From an uncultured Pelagibacteraceae bacterium (GTDB lineage: Bacteria > Pseudomonadota > Alphaproteobacteria > Pelagibacterales > Pelagibacteraceae), in contig CACFTX010000004.1 in assembly GCA_902569405.1 (NCBI GenBank), positions 55,569-119,568 on the forward strand: a stretch of 64,000 nt of DNA, given 5' to 3'. Below, piece by piece: positions 28,014 to 39,215 of this stretch (position 1 is its first letter; each line of letters begins with the position of its first letter). A model generated the notes under the pieces. It was given only the letters and a program-made list of their open reading frames with translations, did no database searches and was not told the DNA's origin. Made by a program: the position numbers and the translations under genes.

Positions 28014-29822
28014 CTATTTATCCTTATTAATTTTTAAAACTCCTATAAAAGCTTCTTGAGGTATCTCTACTCTTCCAAATTGCTTTGCTCTAGATTTTCC
28101 TTTTTTTTGTTTATCTAATAATTTTCTTTTCCTGTCTCTAGCACCACCACCATGTATCTTTGTTAAAACATCTTTTTTAAAACCTTTTATTGTTTCTCTT
28201 GCTATAATCTTTCCACCTATAGCAGCTTGCACCGGTATCATAAAATTATGTCTTGGTATTAAATCTTTTAATTTTTCACAAACCTCTCTTCCAATAGATT
28301 GAGCAAAATTTTTGTGAACCATCATTGATAAAGCATCAACTGGCTCAGAATTTACTAAAATTCCTAATTTTACTAAATCACCTTCTCTATGTTCAATTAT
28401 TTCATAATCAAAACTTGCATAACCGCTAGTCATTGATTTTAATCTATCATTAAAATCAAAAACCACTTCATTTAAAGGTATTTCATAATTTAGAATTGCT
28501 CTATTTCCTGAATAGCTTAAATTTTTTTGTATTCCTCTTTTATCCTGACAAATCTTTATTATAGAACCTAGATACTCATCTGGAGTTATGATTGTTGCTT
28601 TTATCCAGGGTTCTTCAATAAATTTAATATTTGTAGGGTCTGGTAAGTTTGAAGGGTTTTGTAATTCTAATATATTTCCTTTATTTAAATGAACTTTGTA
28701 AACAACTCCTGGTGTTGTTGTTAATAAATTAATATCAAATTCTCTTTCTAATCTCTCTGTGACTATCTCAAGATGCAACAAGCCTAAAAAACCACATCTA
28801 AATCCTAGACCAAGCGCAGATGATGACTCTGCTTCATAGGAAAAGCTAGCATCATTTAATTGAAGTTTTGCTAGCCCATCTTTTAATTTTTGATATTCCG
28901 AACTATCTACTGGAAATAATCCACAAAATACCACAGGTTTGCTCGGTTTAAAACCCGGCAAAGCCTCTTTCAATGGTTTGTTTGCATCACATATGGTGTC
29001 ACCTACTTTTGTGTCAGATAAATTTTTAATTCCAGTTATTATAAAACCTATCTCACCTGAATTAAGTTGCTCTACATCTTTTGCTTTGGGAGTAAAAACT
29101 CCTACTTTTTCAATGATGTGTTCTTGATTGTTAGACATCATTTTAATTTTCATATTTTTTTTAATTTTCCCATCTATTACTCTAACTAAAATTACTACAC
29201 CCAAATATGAATCGTACCAGCTATCAACCAATAAACATTTTAATATTTCGTCTTTTAAACCTTTGGGAGGTGGTAGTTTTTCAATTATCTGCTCTAAGAT
29301 TTCATCAATACCCTCACCAGTTTTTCCAGAACAAGGTACGGCATTACTGGTATCGATACCAATAACATCCTCTATTTGTTTTTTTGTTCTTTCTTTATCA
29401 GATGCAGGCAAATCAATTTTATTTAATACTGGCACAATTTCATGGTTGGTATCTAAGGCTTGATATACATTTGCAAGTGTTTGGGCTTCTACTCCTTGTG
29501 TGCTGTCAACAATTAAAATTGAACCTTCGCAAGCATATAAGGATCTACTAACTTCATAGCTAAAATCTACATGACCAGGGGTGTCAATAATATTTAAAAT
29601 ATAGTCTTTTCCATTCTTAGATTTATAATTAAGTTTAACTGTTTGTGCTTTTATTGTTATTCCTCTCTCTCTCTCTATATCCATCGAGTCTAACACTTGA
29701 GCTTTCATTTCTCTTTCTGAAAGCCCTCCACACTTGTGAATGATTCTGTCTGCTATAGTTGATTTGCCATGGTCTATATGAGCAATAATAGAAAAATTTC
29801 TAATATGATCGATTTTATCCAT
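28014..29822 (-). CDS. lepA: Elongation factor 4 (LepA)
   Basis: 602 aa, exact family length. G1 is AHIDHGKST (14-22), G3 is [12 protein letters not shown], and G4 is NKIDLP. The C-terminal LepA-specific domain has the characteristic [19 protein letters not shown] tail. It is a ribosome-bound GTPase implicated in back-translocation or initiation quality control. The ATG overlaps the pheT TAA as TAATG. It is followed by the GT17 gene after 3 nt. Confidence 0.98.
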   Translation of the reverse strand: MDKIDHIRNFSIIAHIDHGKSTIADRIIHKCGGLSEREMKAQVLDSMDIERERGITIKAQTVKLNYKSKNGKDYILNIIDTPGHVDFSYEVSRSLYACEGSILIVDSTQGVEAQTLANVYQALDTNHEIVPVLNKIDLPASDKERTKKQIEDVIGIDTSNAVPCSGKTGEGIDEILEQIIEKLPPPKGLKDEILKCLLVDSWYDSYLGVVILVRVIDGKIKKNMKIKMMSNNQEHIIEKVGVFTPKAKDVEQLNSGEIGFIITGIKNLSDTKVGDTICDANKPLKEALPGFKPSKPVVFCGLFPVDSSEYQKLKDGLAKLQLNDASFSYEAESSSALGLGFRCGFLGLLHLEIVTERLEREFDINLLTTTPGVVYKVHLNKGNILELQNPSNLPDPTNIKFIEEPWIKATIITPDEYLGSIIKICQDKRGIQKNLSYSGNRAILNYEIPLNEVVFDFNDRLKSMTSGYASFDYEIIEHREGDLVKLGILVNSEPVDALSMMVHKNFAQSIGREVCEKLKDLIPRHNFMIPVQAAIGGKIIARETIKGFKKDVLTKIHGGGARDRKRKLLDKQKKGKSRAKQFGRVEIPQEAFIGVLKINKDK

Positions 29823-32230
29823 TACGATCTAATTTTAATGCCAGTTTTTGATTCTACTGTTGATATTATTAATTTATTAATCCTATCAAGATCCTCATCA
29901 TTTAATGTTTTTTTAGAAGATTGAATTGTAACATTTAATGCAATTGATTTTTTATCTTCTGGAATATTTTCACCTTCATAAACATCAAATATCTTAACGG
30001 TTTTAATCAAGTCTCTGTCAATATTAGAAATAACCTCAATTAAATCTTGTGCTTTAAAATTTCTTTCCATTACAAAAGCAAAATCTCTTTCTGATTTTTG
30101 GTAATCAGAATAAATATACTGTGTCTTTTGATCTCTTAATAGCTTATCTGGAATTTTAATATTATCTAAAAATATTTCTAAGCCAACAATAGACTCTGTT
30201 TTAATATCTATTTTTTTTAAAATACCAGGATGTATTTCTCCAAAATAACCAACCACTTTTTTATTTTCTTTGTTCAAAAAAACTCTTCCTGATTTACCGG
30301 GATGGTAATAATTTGGTGTATTGTCATCTACATATAGCTTTTCCTTGTCAAATCCTGCCTCAACTAAAGTTTGAATTAGATCTTTTTTGACATCAAACAA
30401 GTCAACTATTCTCTCTTTTTCTAACCAATTAGATCTCGAAATTTTCCCAGATTTTATAGCTCCGATTACTATTTCTTGTTGACCTGGGTTGGGTCCTGAA
30501 AATACAGGACCTATTTCAAAAAAAGATATATCTTTAAATCCTCTATCTAAATTTTTATTAACATAAAAAACTAAATTAGAAAAAATATTGCTTCTTAAAA
30601 CATTTAAATCTGAACTTATTGGATTTACTATTTGAACTTCTTGTTTTTGATCAATAAATAAATTGTTAATTTTTGAGTCTGTAAATGACCACGTGACTGT
30701 CTCGAAGTAACCCTTGGATGCCATTGATCTTTTAAGAAAATGGAATAACCGTTGTTTACGATTTAAAGTTGGTTTTTTTCTTAATTTTTCAGGTTCAACA
30801 ATTTTAATTTTATCATATCCCTTTATTCTTACCAATTCTTCTACAATATCTACTTCTTGTTCAATATCGGGTCTCCATGACGGAATTTTCAAAACCAAAA
30901 AATTTTTTTTTTTTTTTATTTCGAATCCTAAATCAGACAAAATTCTAACTATTTCCTGCTTTCCTATATTGAAGCCTGTAATTTTTTCAAATAATAAAGG
31001 GTCAAATTTAATATAATTAAATTTTATATTTTCATTTTTTTGAATATCAAACTTGCTTATTTCTCCACCACATATTTTTTGAATTAATTCTGATGCTTTA
31101 AAAAGTCCTAATTCAATTGAAAAAGGATCAACCCCTCTTTCAAATCTATACTTGGCATCGGTATCTATATTTAGAATTTTTGAAGTTTTTCTAATTGATC
31201 TTGGATTAAAATGTGCAGCTTCAATTAATATGTTCTTAGTTTGCATTTCAGTTCCTGATCTTATTCCTCCAATTATGCCTCCTAGGCCCAAAACACCTGA
31301 GTTATCTGCAATAACACACATATCATTTTCAAGCTTATAATCTTTGTTGTCTAAAGCTTTAAATGTTTCGCCTTTTTTTGAATTTCTAACTATTATTCCT
31401 TTATCAATCTTATCTGCATCGTAAGCATGCAAAGGTCTATTCAAATCAAACATAACGTAGTTAGTAATATCAACTATTGCTGAAATAGGTTTTTGACCAA
31501 GTGAAATTATTTTTTCTTTTAGCCAACTTGGACTTTCAGTATTTTTTACACCTGTAATCAAACAACTACCAAAAGTTGTACATCCTTGATTATTTTCTTT
31601 TTTAATTTTTACACTAATTGTTTGTTTTTTTTTTTGAATTAATTTTTCTTTTCTAATTTTCTTTAATTTACCAGAGCCTGAGGCAGCAAGATCTCTTGCA
31701 ATCCCTCTTAGACCTAGACAATCAGCTCTATTAGGGGTTATTGAAATATCTATTACTTTTGAATTACTCTTAACAAAATAACTTTTGCCAATTTTACCTG
31801 AATATTTATCACTAGAAAGTTCAGTAATGCCTTCACTTTCATCTGACAAATTTAATTCATACTCAGAACACAGCATACCATGGGAAGTTACTCCTCTTAT
31901 TTTGCTCACTGCTAATTTCATTTTATTTTTTGGAATAATAGCTCCTGGCGGGGCATAAATAGTTAAAAGGCCTTTTTTTGCATTTGGAGCTCCACAAACA
32001 ACTTTTACTATTTCATTTTTTCCAATATCAACATCGCATACTTTTAATCTATCTGCATTTGGATGTTTTTCGGCATTTAATATTTTAGCTACTATAAAAC
32101 TATTAAGCTCACTAGATTGATTTTCTAAACTTTCTACCTCTAAACCAATATTTGTGAGTTTATCTATAATCTGCTTTTCACTTAATTTTGTATCAAAGTG
32201 CTCTTTAAGCCAATTGAAAGTTAATTTCAT
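29822..32230 (-). CDS. pheT: Phenylalanine--tRNA ligase beta subunit
   Basis: 802 aa. The N-terminal tRNA-binding EMAP-like domain has [18 protein letters not shown] and CGAPNA. The B3/B4 editing region has [12 protein letters not shown], and the catalytic-like core has [13 protein letters not shown]. The C-terminal anticodon-binding domain begins near [14 protein letters not shown]. With PheS it forms the alpha2-beta2 synthetase. The start overlaps pheS as ATGA, and the stop overlaps lepA. Confidence 0.97.
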   Translation of the reverse strand: MKLTFNWLKEHFDTKLSEKQIIDKLTNIGLEVESLENQSSELNSFIVAKILNAEKHPNADRLKVCDVDIGKNEIVKVVCGAPNAKKGLLTIYAPPGAIIPKNKMKLAVSKIRGVTSHGMLCSEYELNLSDESEGITELSSDKYSGKIGKSYFVKSNSKVIDISITPNRADCLGLRGIARDLAASGSGKLKKIRKEKLIQKKKQTISVKIKKENNQGCTTFGSCLITGVKNTESPSWLKEKIISLGQKPISAIVDITNYVMFDLNRPLHAYDADKIDKGIIVRNSKKGETFKALDNKDYKLENDMCVIADNSGVLGLGGIIGGIRSGTEMQTKNILIEAAHFNPRSIRKTSKILNIDTDAKYRFERGVDPFSIELGLFKASELIQKICGGEISKFDIQKNENIKFNYIKFDPLLFEKITGFNIGKQEIVRILSDLGFEIKKKKNFLVLKIPSWRPDIEQEVDIVEELVRIKGYDKIKIVEPEKLRKKPTLNRKQRLFHFLKRSMASKGYFETVTWSFTDSKINNLFIDQKQEVQIVNPISSDLNVLRSNIFSNLVFYVNKNLDRGFKDISFFEIGPVFSGPNPGQQEIVIGAIKSGKISRSNWLEKERIVDLFDVKKDLIQTLVEAGFDKEKLYVDDNTPNYYHPGKSGRVFLNKENKKVVGYFGEIHPGILKKIDIKTESIVGLEIFLDNIKIPDKLLRDQKTQYIYSDYQKSERDFAFVMERNFKAQDLIEVISNIDRDLIKTVKIFDVYEGENIPEDKKSIALNVTIQSSKKTLNDEDLDRINKLIISTVESKTGIKIRS

Positions 32231-33294
32231 CTACTACGACCTCTGTAATTAGTTGGAACATCCAAAGGATCAAAACCAAAATTATTTAGCCATCTATAAT
32301 CACATTCAAAAAAAGCTCTTAAATCATTAATACCATACTTAAGCATTGCCAATCTATCTATGCCTATTCCAAATGCATATCCTTGAAATTTTTTAGTGTC
32401 AACTTTTACATTTTTTAAAACATTTGGATGAACCATTCCACATCCAAGGATTTCTAACCACTTATTACCTTCTCCAATTTTAATTTTACCATTTTGAATT
32501 TGATAACCAATGTCAACTTCAGCCGATGGCTCAGTAAATGGAAAATGGCTTGGTCTAAATCTCATCTTTATTTTATCAACTTCAAAAAATTCTTTTATAA
32601 AATGATTTAAACAACCTTTTAAATGGCTCATATTTATATTTTGATCAATATGAAGTCCTTCAACTTGATGAAACATGGGAGCATGAGTTTGGTCGCTATC
32701 AGATCTATATGTTCTGCCAGGTGCAATAATTTTAAAAGGCGGCTTTCCATTAATCATAGTTCTTATTTGTACAGGCGATGTATGGGTTCTCAATAATAAT
32801 TCTTTTTTCTGATCCAAATAAAAAGTATCGTGCATATCTCTAGCGGGATGATTATCTGGTGTATTTAGTGCTGTAAAATTATTATATTCATTTTCAATAT
32901 CCGGACCTTCTTCAACACTAAATCCAATTTCAGAAAATATCGATGAGATTTCGTCAATGACCTGTGAAACTGGATGAATTTTTCCACATACGAAAGGTCT
33001 TTCTGGCAGAGTAATATCTACTTTTTCATTTTCTAATTTTTTATTAATTTTTTTTGTTTCAATTTCTTGAATTTTTTTATTAATTAAATCCTGAAGTTCG
33101 TCTTTTACAAAATTTAAATCAGAAGCAAATTTTTTTCTTTCGCTTGATTCAATCGATCCTAATCTTTTAAATTGTGAAGATATAAGTCCATTTTTTCCAA
33201 ATAGATCTGTTTTAATTTTATTAACTTGATCTAAATTTAAATTGCCTTTTATTTTTGAAATAAATTCATCTTTTATTTTTTTAATATCGGACAT
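32227..33294 (-). CDS. pheS: Phenylalanine--tRNA ligase alpha subunit
   Basis: 355 aa class II synthetase subunit. Motif 2 appears as [20 protein letters not shown], motif 3 as [18 protein letters not shown], and [10 protein letters not shown] is conserved. An N-terminal coiled coil (about 1-90) binds tRNA. It charges tRNA-Phe together with PheT, the next gene (4-nt ATGA overlap). It follows rplT by 43 nt, the largest gap within the operon. Confidence 0.97.
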   Translation of the reverse strand: MSDIKKIKDEFISKIKGNLNLDQVNKIKTDLFGKNGLISSQFKRLGSIESSERKKFASDLNFVKDELQDLINKKIQEIETKKINKKLENEKVDITLPERPFVCGKIHPVSQVIDEISSIFSEIGFSVEEGPDIENEYNNFTALNTPDNHPARDMHDTFYLDQKKELLLRTHTSPVQIRTMINGKPPFKIIAPGRTYRSDSDQTHAPMFHQVEGLHIDQNINMSHLKGCLNHFIKEFFEVDKIKMRFRPSHFPFTEPSAEVDIGYQIQNGKIKIGEGNKWLEILGCGMVHPNVLKNVKVDTKKFQGYAFGIGIDRLAMLKYGINDLRAFFECDYRWLNNFGFDPLDVPTNYRGRSR

Positions 33295-33337
33295 ATTAGT
33301 AGATTATTTCTTAACTTAAGAAAAACAATAGCGAAGA

Positions 33338-33694
33338 TTAACTAAGTGCTGCTTGAGCTTTTTTAACTATAGTTTTAAAGGCTTCTGGATTGTCATATGC
33401 AATTTCAGCAAGTATTTTTCTATCTAATTTAATTCCAGACTTACTTAATCCATTTATAAATCTTGAATATGTTAGCCCTTCTGATCTAACTCCTGCATTT
33501 ATTCTCTGTATCCATAACGATTTGAAATCTCTCTTTTTATTCCTTCGATCACGGTATGCATACTGCATAGCTTTTTCCATTGCTTGTCTTGCAACTCTTA
33601 TAGTATTTTTCCTTCTGCCCCATTGTCCCTTTACAGCTTTTAATACTTTTTTATGTTTTGCGTGACTTGTTACGCCTCTTTTAACTCTAGCCAT
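33338..33694 (-). CDS. rplT: 50S ribosomal protein L20
   Basis: 118 aa, exact size. The L20 signature is clear: [20 protein letters not shown], then [20 protein letters not shown], and [15 protein letters not shown]. It is an early 23S rRNA-binding assembly protein and a known autoregulator of the infC-rpmI-rplT operon in several bacteria; no L20 operator was identified here. It is 1 nt downstream of rpmI. Confidence 0.98.
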   Translation of the reverse strand: MARVKRGVTSHAKHKKVLKAVKGQWGRRKNTIRVARQAMEKAMQYAYRDRRNKKRDFKSLWIQRINAGVRSEGLTYSRFINGLSKSGIKLDRKILAEIAYDNPEAFKTIVKKAQAALS

Positions 33695-33695
33695 T

Positions 33696-33902
33696 TTATC
33701 CTCTTAAACTATAGGGCATATATGATTTAACAATTCGACCGTCCTGTTTTGTCAAAGTTGTTGTGCCTCTTTGCTTTCTTATTTGTGAATTTGATCTTTT
33801 AATCATGCCGTGTCTCTTACCGGCCTGAGCAGAAATAACTTTACCTCTTGCTGAAATTTTAAATCTTTTTTTTGCTGAACTTTTTGTTTTTAACTTAGGC
33901 AT
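33696..33902 (-). CDS. rpmI: 50S ribosomal protein L35
   Basis: 68 aa, slightly longer than the common 64-65. It begins [18 protein letters not shown] and continues with the GK....[14 protein letters not shown] consensus. It sits between infC (52 nt upstream) and rplT (1 nt downstream), the canonical order. Confidence 0.98.
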   Translation of the reverse strand: MPKLKTKSSAKKRFKISARGKVISAQAGKRHGMIKRSNSQIRKQRGTTTLTKQDGRIVKSYMPYSLRG

Positions 33903-33954
33903 AATTGAAGGGTTTATACAAATATTGTAATAAATTTACAACTAATATTATGCC

Positions 33955-34500
33955 TTATAAAGGCTGAATAACCATTATCATTTGTTTGCCGTCAAACTTT
34001 GTATCTAACTCAACTTTCCCAATATCTTTCATATCTTCTTTAATTTTATTCATTAAATCATTACCCAAATGTGAGTGTTGCAGTTCTCTTCCTTTAAATC
34101 TAATGGTAAATTTTACCTTATCTCCCTTTGTTATAAATTTTTTTGCATTTTTAACTTTAAAATCATAATCGTGTATTCCTGTTACGGGTCTTAATTTAAT
34201 TTCTTTCAAAGAAACAATTTTTTGTTTCTTTTTTGCTTTATTGGCTTTTTTTTGAGCATCATATTTAAATTTGCCCATATCAATAATTTTACAAACTGGC
34301 GGATTTGCATTTGGTGCAATTTCAATTAAATCTAGTCCTTCTTCTTTAGCCATTGATATAGCTTTGTTTGTGTTCAAAATTCCAAGATTTTTTCCATCGC
34401 TTGCAATAACTTGGACTTCTGGTGAATTTATTCTATTGTTAGATCTAGGACCTCTATCCTTGGTTCTTTTCTGAAAATAATTTGGTTTAAATTCTGCCAC
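33955..34500 (-). CDS. infC: Translation initiation factor IF-3
   Basis: 181 aa. The N domain has VQVIASDGKNLGILNTNKAI and DLIEIAPNANPPVCKIIDMGKF, the linker has the Lys-rich run KKANKAKKKQK, and the C domain has EIKLRPVTGIHDYDFKVK and RFKGRELQHSHLG. The start is GTG at 34500, directly after the thrS TAA, so reading is strongly coupled. Enterobacterial infC uses AUU for autoregulation; here a GTG would be a milder version. IF-3 keeps the 30S subunit free and checks the initiator tRNA. Confidence 0.97.
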   Translation of the reverse strand: MAEFKPNYFQKRTKDRGPRSNNRINSPEVQVIASDGKNLGILNTNKAISMAKEEGLDLIEIAPNANPPVCKIIDMGKFKYDAQKKANKAKKKQKIVSLKEIKLRPVTGIHDYDFKVKNAKKFITKGDKVKFTIRFKGRELQHSHLGNDLMNKIKEDMKDIGKVELDTKFDGKQMIMVIQPL

Positions 34501-36417
34501 TTAGTTTGAGGGTGCTTTATTTAAAGCAGAAAATGTTTTTAAAAATATTTTTAATTCCATATTTTCTTGTTTTTTAGAATCTAATTTTCTAATAGTTACA
34601 CTGTTACTGTCAACTTCTTTTTTTCCACAAATTAACAAAAGTGGTATTTTTGACAGTGAATGCTCTCTTATTTTGTAATTTAAATTGTGATTTTTTAGAT
34701 CTATTTCACAATTTATACCTGAGCTTTTAATTTTTTTATTTATCTCTTTGGCATAATCATCAAATTCATCTGACACAGGAATAATCATAACTTGAAGTGG
34801 GGAAATCCAAAATGGTAGCTTGCCAGCATAGTGCTCAATCAAAATTCCAATAAATCTTTCTAATGAACCAAAAAGAGCTCTATGCAGCATAACAGGTATT
34901 TTTTTACTTCCATCTTTTTGCACATAAGATGCACCTAACCTACCTGGTAAATTTAAATCAACCTGCAAAGTTCCACACTGCCAGTCTCTTCCAATTGCAT
35001 CTCTTAAAACAAATTCAATCTTTGGCCCATAAAAAGCCCCTTCCCCTTTATTAATCGAATATTCAAGTTTTGAAGCAGTAACTGCCTTAAGTAATGCAGC
35101 TTCTGCTTTATCCCAAACATTGTCATCTCCAACTCTTATATCTGGTCTATCTGAATATTTTAAAATAACATTTTCAAAACCTAAATCTTTATAAATGTTT
35201 AATATTAAATTCGTTACTGAAAGACATTCTTCAGTTATTTGATCTTCGGTACAAAAAATATGTGCATCATCTTGAGTAAACGCTCTAACTCTCAACAAGC
35301 CATGTAAAGCACCTGATGGCTCATACCTATGAACCTTTCCAAACTCAGACATCTTTAAAGGAAGATCTCTATAGCTCTTTAAACCTTGATTAAATACTTG
35401 AACGCACCCTGGGCAGTTCATTGGTTTTATTGCAAATATTTTTTCATCTGGAGTGGTTGATGTATACATGTTAGCACCAAATTTTTCCCAATGACCGGAT
35501 TTTTCCCAAAGAGACCTATCCAAAATTTCAGGAGTATTTATTTCTTTGTAGCCCGCTTCATCTTGCTTTGCTCTCATATAGTCTACTAGTTTCTGAAAAA
35601 GAGCCCATCCTTTCTCATGCCAAAAAACTGAACCTGGACTTTCTTCTCTAAAATGAAATAAGTCCATTTCTTTTCCAAGTTTTCTATGATCTCTTTTTTC
35701 GGCTTCTTCTATTCTGTTTAAATAATCATCTAGCTCTTTTTGTGAAGTCCAGGAAGTTCCATATATTCTTTGAAGCATCTCATTTTTTGAGTCTCCTCTC
35801 CAGTAAGCTCCTGATACTTTAGTCAATTTAAAATATTTTCCGATTTTTCCAGTAGAACTTAAATGTGGTCCTCTACATAAGTCATGCCACTTACCATGAA
35901 AGTAAATTGAAACTTCTTCACTCTTTGGAATATCATTGATTATTTCTGCCTTGTAAATTTCTCCTGCTTTCTTAAAATGTTCAATTGCTTTATCACGTGC
36001 CCACACTTCTCTATGTGTCGGCTCATCTCTATCAACAATTTCCAACATCTTTTTTTCTATTTTACGTAAATCCTCTTCAGTAAAAGGATCTTTCCTTGCA
36101 AAGTCATAATAAAAGCCATTATCAATTACTGGTCCAATGGTTACTTGAGTTTTTGGAAAAAGTTCTTGTACTGCCATAGCTAAAACATGCGCTGTATCAT
36201 GTCTGATTGTTTCTAGTCCCTCTTTATCTTTAGCTGTAAAGATTTTTACTGAACAATCATTATCTATTTCGTAATTTAAATCTTTCAAATTCCCGTCAAC
36301 ACTTATTAACAAAGCTTGCTTTGAAAGGGATTTGCTAATTTTTTCAGCTAATTGAAAACCTGTAACTTTTTTGTCAAACTTTAATGAGCTTCCATCTGGC
36401 AATTTTATATTTGGCAT
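34501..36417 (-). CDS. thrS: Threonine--tRNA ligase
   Basis: 638 aa. The order is a TGS domain (1-60), the second N-terminal editing domain with HDTAHVLAMAV and RGPHLSSTGKIG, a class II catalytic core with the zinc site KPMNCPGCVQVF, and motif 2 RYEPSGALHGLLRVRAFTQD. Motif 3 is PVMLHRALFGSLERFIG, followed by an anticodon domain. It charges tRNA-Thr; tRNA-Thr(GGT) is in the same window. Its ATG overlaps the stop of the preceding glycosyltransferase as TAATG. Confidence 0.97.
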   Translation of the reverse strand: MPNIKLPDGSSLKFDKKVTGFQLAEKISKSLSKQALLISVDGNLKDLNYEIDNDCSVKIFTAKDKEGLETIRHDTAHVLAMAVQELFPKTQVTIGPVIDNGFYYDFARKDPFTEEDLRKIEKKMLEIVDRDEPTHREVWARDKAIEHFKKAGEIYKAEIINDIPKSEEVSIYFHGKWHDLCRGPHLSSTGKIGKYFKLTKVSGAYWRGDSKNEMLQRIYGTSWTSQKELDDYLNRIEEAEKRDHRKLGKEMDLFHFREESPGSVFWHEKGWALFQKLVDYMRAKQDEAGYKEINTPEILDRSLWEKSGHWEKFGANMYTSTTPDEKIFAIKPMNCPGCVQVFNQGLKSYRDLPLKMSEFGKVHRYEPSGALHGLLRVRAFTQDDAHIFCTEDQITEECLSVTNLILNIYKDLGFENVILKYSDRPDIRVGDDNVWDKAEAALLKAVTASKLEYSINKGEGAFYGPKIEFVLRDAIGRDWQCGTLQVDLNLPGRLGASYVQKDGSKKIPVMLHRALFGSLERFIGILIEHYAGKLPFWISPLQVMIIPVSDEFDDYAKEINKKIKSSGINCEIDLKNHNLNYKIREHSLSKIPLLLICGKKEVDSNSVTIRKLDSKKQENMELKIFLKTFSALNKAPSN

Positions 36418-37571
36418 TAATTAATTAATTTTTTGTATTCTGAATAAGTAGAAAAACACATTTTTTCAATATTAAATTTTTTTATTACATTTTTTCTACC
36501 TTCATTGCCCATGGATTTCAATGTTGATTCATCTAATTGTAAAACTTCAATGATTTTTTTGCTTAAAGACTCTGCTTTTCCAGACTCAAATAAGATTCCA
36601 GTCTTATTGTCTATAATCGTTTCATTTGATCCACCAATATTGCTTGCTATAATAGGTTTCTCCATCGATTGAGCTTCAACAGATACTCTCCCAAATGCTT
36701 CTGGTTCAACCGAAGCAGAAATTACCATATATGCGATTTTATAGGCAGCTGGCATTTTTTTACATTCATCTACAAATCTCAATTGGTTGCTTAATCTATA
36801 CCGTTCTACAAGTCGCATAAGTTTTTTTTTATAAATTTTTCTACCTTGATCACTTCCTAATATTACAGCATAGAATGCTTCATGTCCTAATTCTTTATTG
36901 ACTAAATTAATAGCTTCAATAAATAATTCTTGCCCTTTCCAGCTGGTTAATCTTCCGGGCATCAATATTAATTTTTTGCCTCTATTAATCTCCCATTTCT
37001 TTAATAATTTATCTTCATCTGAATCTAGTGTTGTTGAAGAATCAAAATAATCAGTATTAATTCCTCTAAAAATTACTAAAAATTTTTTTTTAGGATTTAG
37101 GTATTTTAAATAGTTATCATTAATGTGAGAAAAAATAAAATTTGAACCAGCAATAATTAAGTCAGATCTTAACATTATTGAATTATAAAATTTTTTTATC
37201 GAACTTTTAAAACTATAAGTTCCATGAAAAGTTGTAACAAATTTTCTTCCAGTGATTTTTGTTGCGAGAAAGCATGACCATGCTGGAGCTCTACTTCTCG
37301 CATGCACAATTGAAATATTCAAAAATAAAATTATAAGAGTTAAAATTAAAGCATTAATAAATATTAATATTGGATTTTTGCTATGTACTGGAAGTCTTAT
37401 CACTTTGACTTTTTTTTTATTAACATATTTAAGCAGTTCTCCTCCACTTGTTACAATATAAGAAGAGCAGTTCTGCTCGTGTAAATAATGAGCTAAATCA
37501 TAACATCCAGTTTCAGCTCCTCCATAGCCCAATTTAGGAATCACTTGTAAAACTTTTAATTTTGAAGACAT
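36417..37571 (-). CDS. Glycosyltransferase family 4 (GT-B) protein
   Basis: 384 aa. The N-terminal PKLGYGGAETGCYDLAHYL is the usual GT4 opening with the gly-rich acceptor loop. HARSRAPAWSC and FVTTFHGTYS follow, and the C-terminal donor domain has MPGRLTSWKGQELFIEAI and SVEPEAFGRVSVEAQSMEKP, the EX7E motif with E..F....EA. One hydrophobic helix (about 66-85) may attach it to the inner membrane. It probably acts in LPS assembly. It precedes thrS with a 1-nt overlap, which makes it the first gene of a translation operon. Confidence 0.9.
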   Translation of the reverse strand: MSSKLKVLQVIPKLGYGGAETGCYDLAHYLHEQNCSSYIVTSGGELLKYVNKKKVKVIRLPVHSKNPILIFINALILTLIILFLNISIVHARSRAPAWSCFLATKITGRKFVTTFHGTYSFKSSIKKFYNSIMLRSDLIIAGSNFIFSHINDNYLKYLNPKKKFLVIFRGINTDYFDSSTTLDSDEDKLLKKWEINRGKKLILMPGRLTSWKGQELFIEAINLVNKELGHEAFYAVILGSDQGRKIYKKKLMRLVERYRLSNQLRFVDECKKMPAAYKIAYMVISASVEPEAFGRVSVEAQSMEKPIIASNIGGSNETIIDNKTGILFESGKAESLSKKIIEVLQLDESTLKSMGNEGRKNVIKKFNIEKMCFSTYSEYKKLIN

Positions 37572-37612
37572 TGATAGAATTATATATTAAGAAATTATTC
37601 TAATAAACTTTT

Positions 37613-38368
37613 ATGAGAAGGTTTAAATACATAAAAATATCAAAAAGTAAAAAAATTAGATATTTAACTAATTATTATAAGAAAAATCTGTATATAGTAT
37701 TTCTCCACGGTTTTATGTCAGATTTAGAAGGCGAAAAACCTTTAAATTTTGAAAAATTCTGTAGAAGCAAAAAATTAGGATTTCTAGGAATTGAATATTC
37801 TGGTCACGGAAAATCTTCAGGAAAATTTACTAATGGAAATATTAGTCAATGGACTAACGAAGTTAAGCTAACAATCAAAAAAATTGTCAAAAAGAATAAC
37901 TTTATTTTAGTAGGCTCAAGTATGGGTGGTTGGCTGTCAATTAATCAATTTCAATTCTTCAAAAATCAAATTAAAGGTTTTTTAGGAATTGGATCTGCTC
38001 CAGAATTTTTAGAAAGACTGATGTGGAAAAAATTTACAAAAAAAATGAAATATGAAACTAAAAAAAAAGGGATATATAATCTTAAACATGGAAACTATGA
38101 ATATCCAATAACATACCAATTAATAAAAGATGGAAGAAAAAATAAAGTTTTTAACAAAAAAATTAAATCTAAAATTTATTTAACCATGTTGCATGGAAGC
38201 AGTGATGAAGTGGTTCCAGTAATTTATTCAAAAAAAATTCTTAAAATATTTAAAAATGCTAAGAAAAAAATGATTATAATAAAAAATGGAGATCATAGCT
38301 TGTCTAGTAAAAAAAATTTGAAGAAAATAAATATTGAATTAACTAAAATTGTTTCTAATGTTATTTAA
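37613..38368 (+). CDS. Alpha/beta hydrolase
   Basis: 251 aa. The oxyanion segment is FLHGFMSDLEG (30-40), the nucleophile elbow is LVGSSMGGW with S103, the acid is in LHGSSDEVVPV, and the catalytic His is in NGDHSLS. Size and the LHGF.SD.EG opening are like the ABHD10/serine acyl-hydrolase group (esterase or protein thioesterase); the substrate is unknown. It is divergent from the GT4 gene (41 nt between) and overlaps the 3' end of the convergent SDR gene by about 30 nt. Confidence 0.87.
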   Translation: MRRFKYIKISKSKKIRYLTNYYKKNLYIVFLHGFMSDLEGEKPLNFEKFCRSKKLGFLGIEYSGHGKSSGKFTNGNISQWTNEVKLTIKKIVKKNNFILVGSSMGGWLSINQFQFFKNQIKGFLGIGSAPEFLERLMWKKFTKKMKYETKKKGIYNLKHGNYEYPITYQLIKDGRKNKVFNKKIKSKIYLTMLHGSSDEVVPVIYSKKILKIFKNAKKKMIIIKNGDHSLSSKKNLKKINIELTKIVSNVI

Positions 38369-39214
38369 ACCCTCGACATACGTTGGAAATTTTAAATTAT
38401 AATTAAAAAATTTTTTCATTTTTTTATTACTTACTTTTTTTGAATCTTTATAAAAATTCCTTAGCATTTCACTTTGAATATCTTCTACATTAATTTTTTT
38501 TGGTTCTTTGACATTTAAGATTTTAACTGCGTAAAGCATAACTTCCTCTGATGTAGCTGGCTTGTCGTCAGAAATATTATAAATTTCATTTGGTTTAAAA
38601 TTATATATTGATTTAAATAAAACATTTGCAATATCTTCCACATGTATTCTTGAAAAAAAGTGATTTACTTTTTTAATTATATTTGCATTGCCAGATTTCA
38701 ATCTTGTTAAAGGATTGTTTTTATTAGAATAAATACCTGAGAGCCTAAATATTTGAATAGGTATTTTCTTATCATGAAATAGTGAAATCCAATTTTTTTC
38801 TGCAATTAATCTATCTTTGCCATTCTTTGATGTTGGTTTAGCTTTACTTTTTTCATTTACCCAATCTCCATTATGATCGCCATATACACTTGTTGCAGAT
38901 AAGTAAGTTATCCATTTTGGATTAGACTTTTTTATAATTTTAGAAAAATTTTTTATCACTATGTCTTTTCCATTTACCGGTGGAATTGATATTAATATAT
39001 GATCAGATTTTTTTAACTCTTCAATCAATTTAATATCAAAACGATCATCTTCTAAATTAAAATTGTTATATGAAATTTCATTTATTTTTTTTTGAGATGT
39101 TTTTTCTCTACTTGTAATAGATAAGTTTATTTTAATATTTTCTGCAGTAAGTTTATTAACAAAGCTTTCAGCAACTTGACCAAACCCAAAACAAAAAAGA
39201 TTTATGTTTTTCAT
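38339..39214 (-). CDS. NAD(P)-binding SDR protein, YeeZ-like
   Basis: 291 aa. The N-terminus NLFCFGFGQVAESFV carries a shortened Rossmann Gly motif, as in atypical SDRs such as YeeZ. ISIPPVNGKD, YLSATSVYGDHNGDWVNE and the later FSRIHVEDIANVL are typical of that group, which lacks a classic YxxxK site at the usual place. The reaction is not known. It begins 1 nt after the gltB stop, so it is likely in the gltDB transcript. Confidence 0.82.
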   Translation of the reverse strand: MKNINLFCFGFGQVAESFVNKLTAENIKINLSITSREKTSQKKINEISYNNFNLEDDRFDIKLIEELKKSDHILISIPPVNGKDIVIKNFSKIIKKSNPKWITYLSATSVYGDHNGDWVNEKSKAKPTSKNGKDRLIAEKNWISLFHDKKIPIQIFRLSGIYSNKNNPLTRLKSGNANIIKKVNHFFSRIHVEDIANVLFKSIYNFKPNEIYNISDDKPATSEEVMLYAVKILNVKEPKKINVEDIQSEMLRNFYKDSKKVSNKKMKKFFNYNLKFPTYVEGLNNIRNNFS

Positions 39215-39215
39215 T

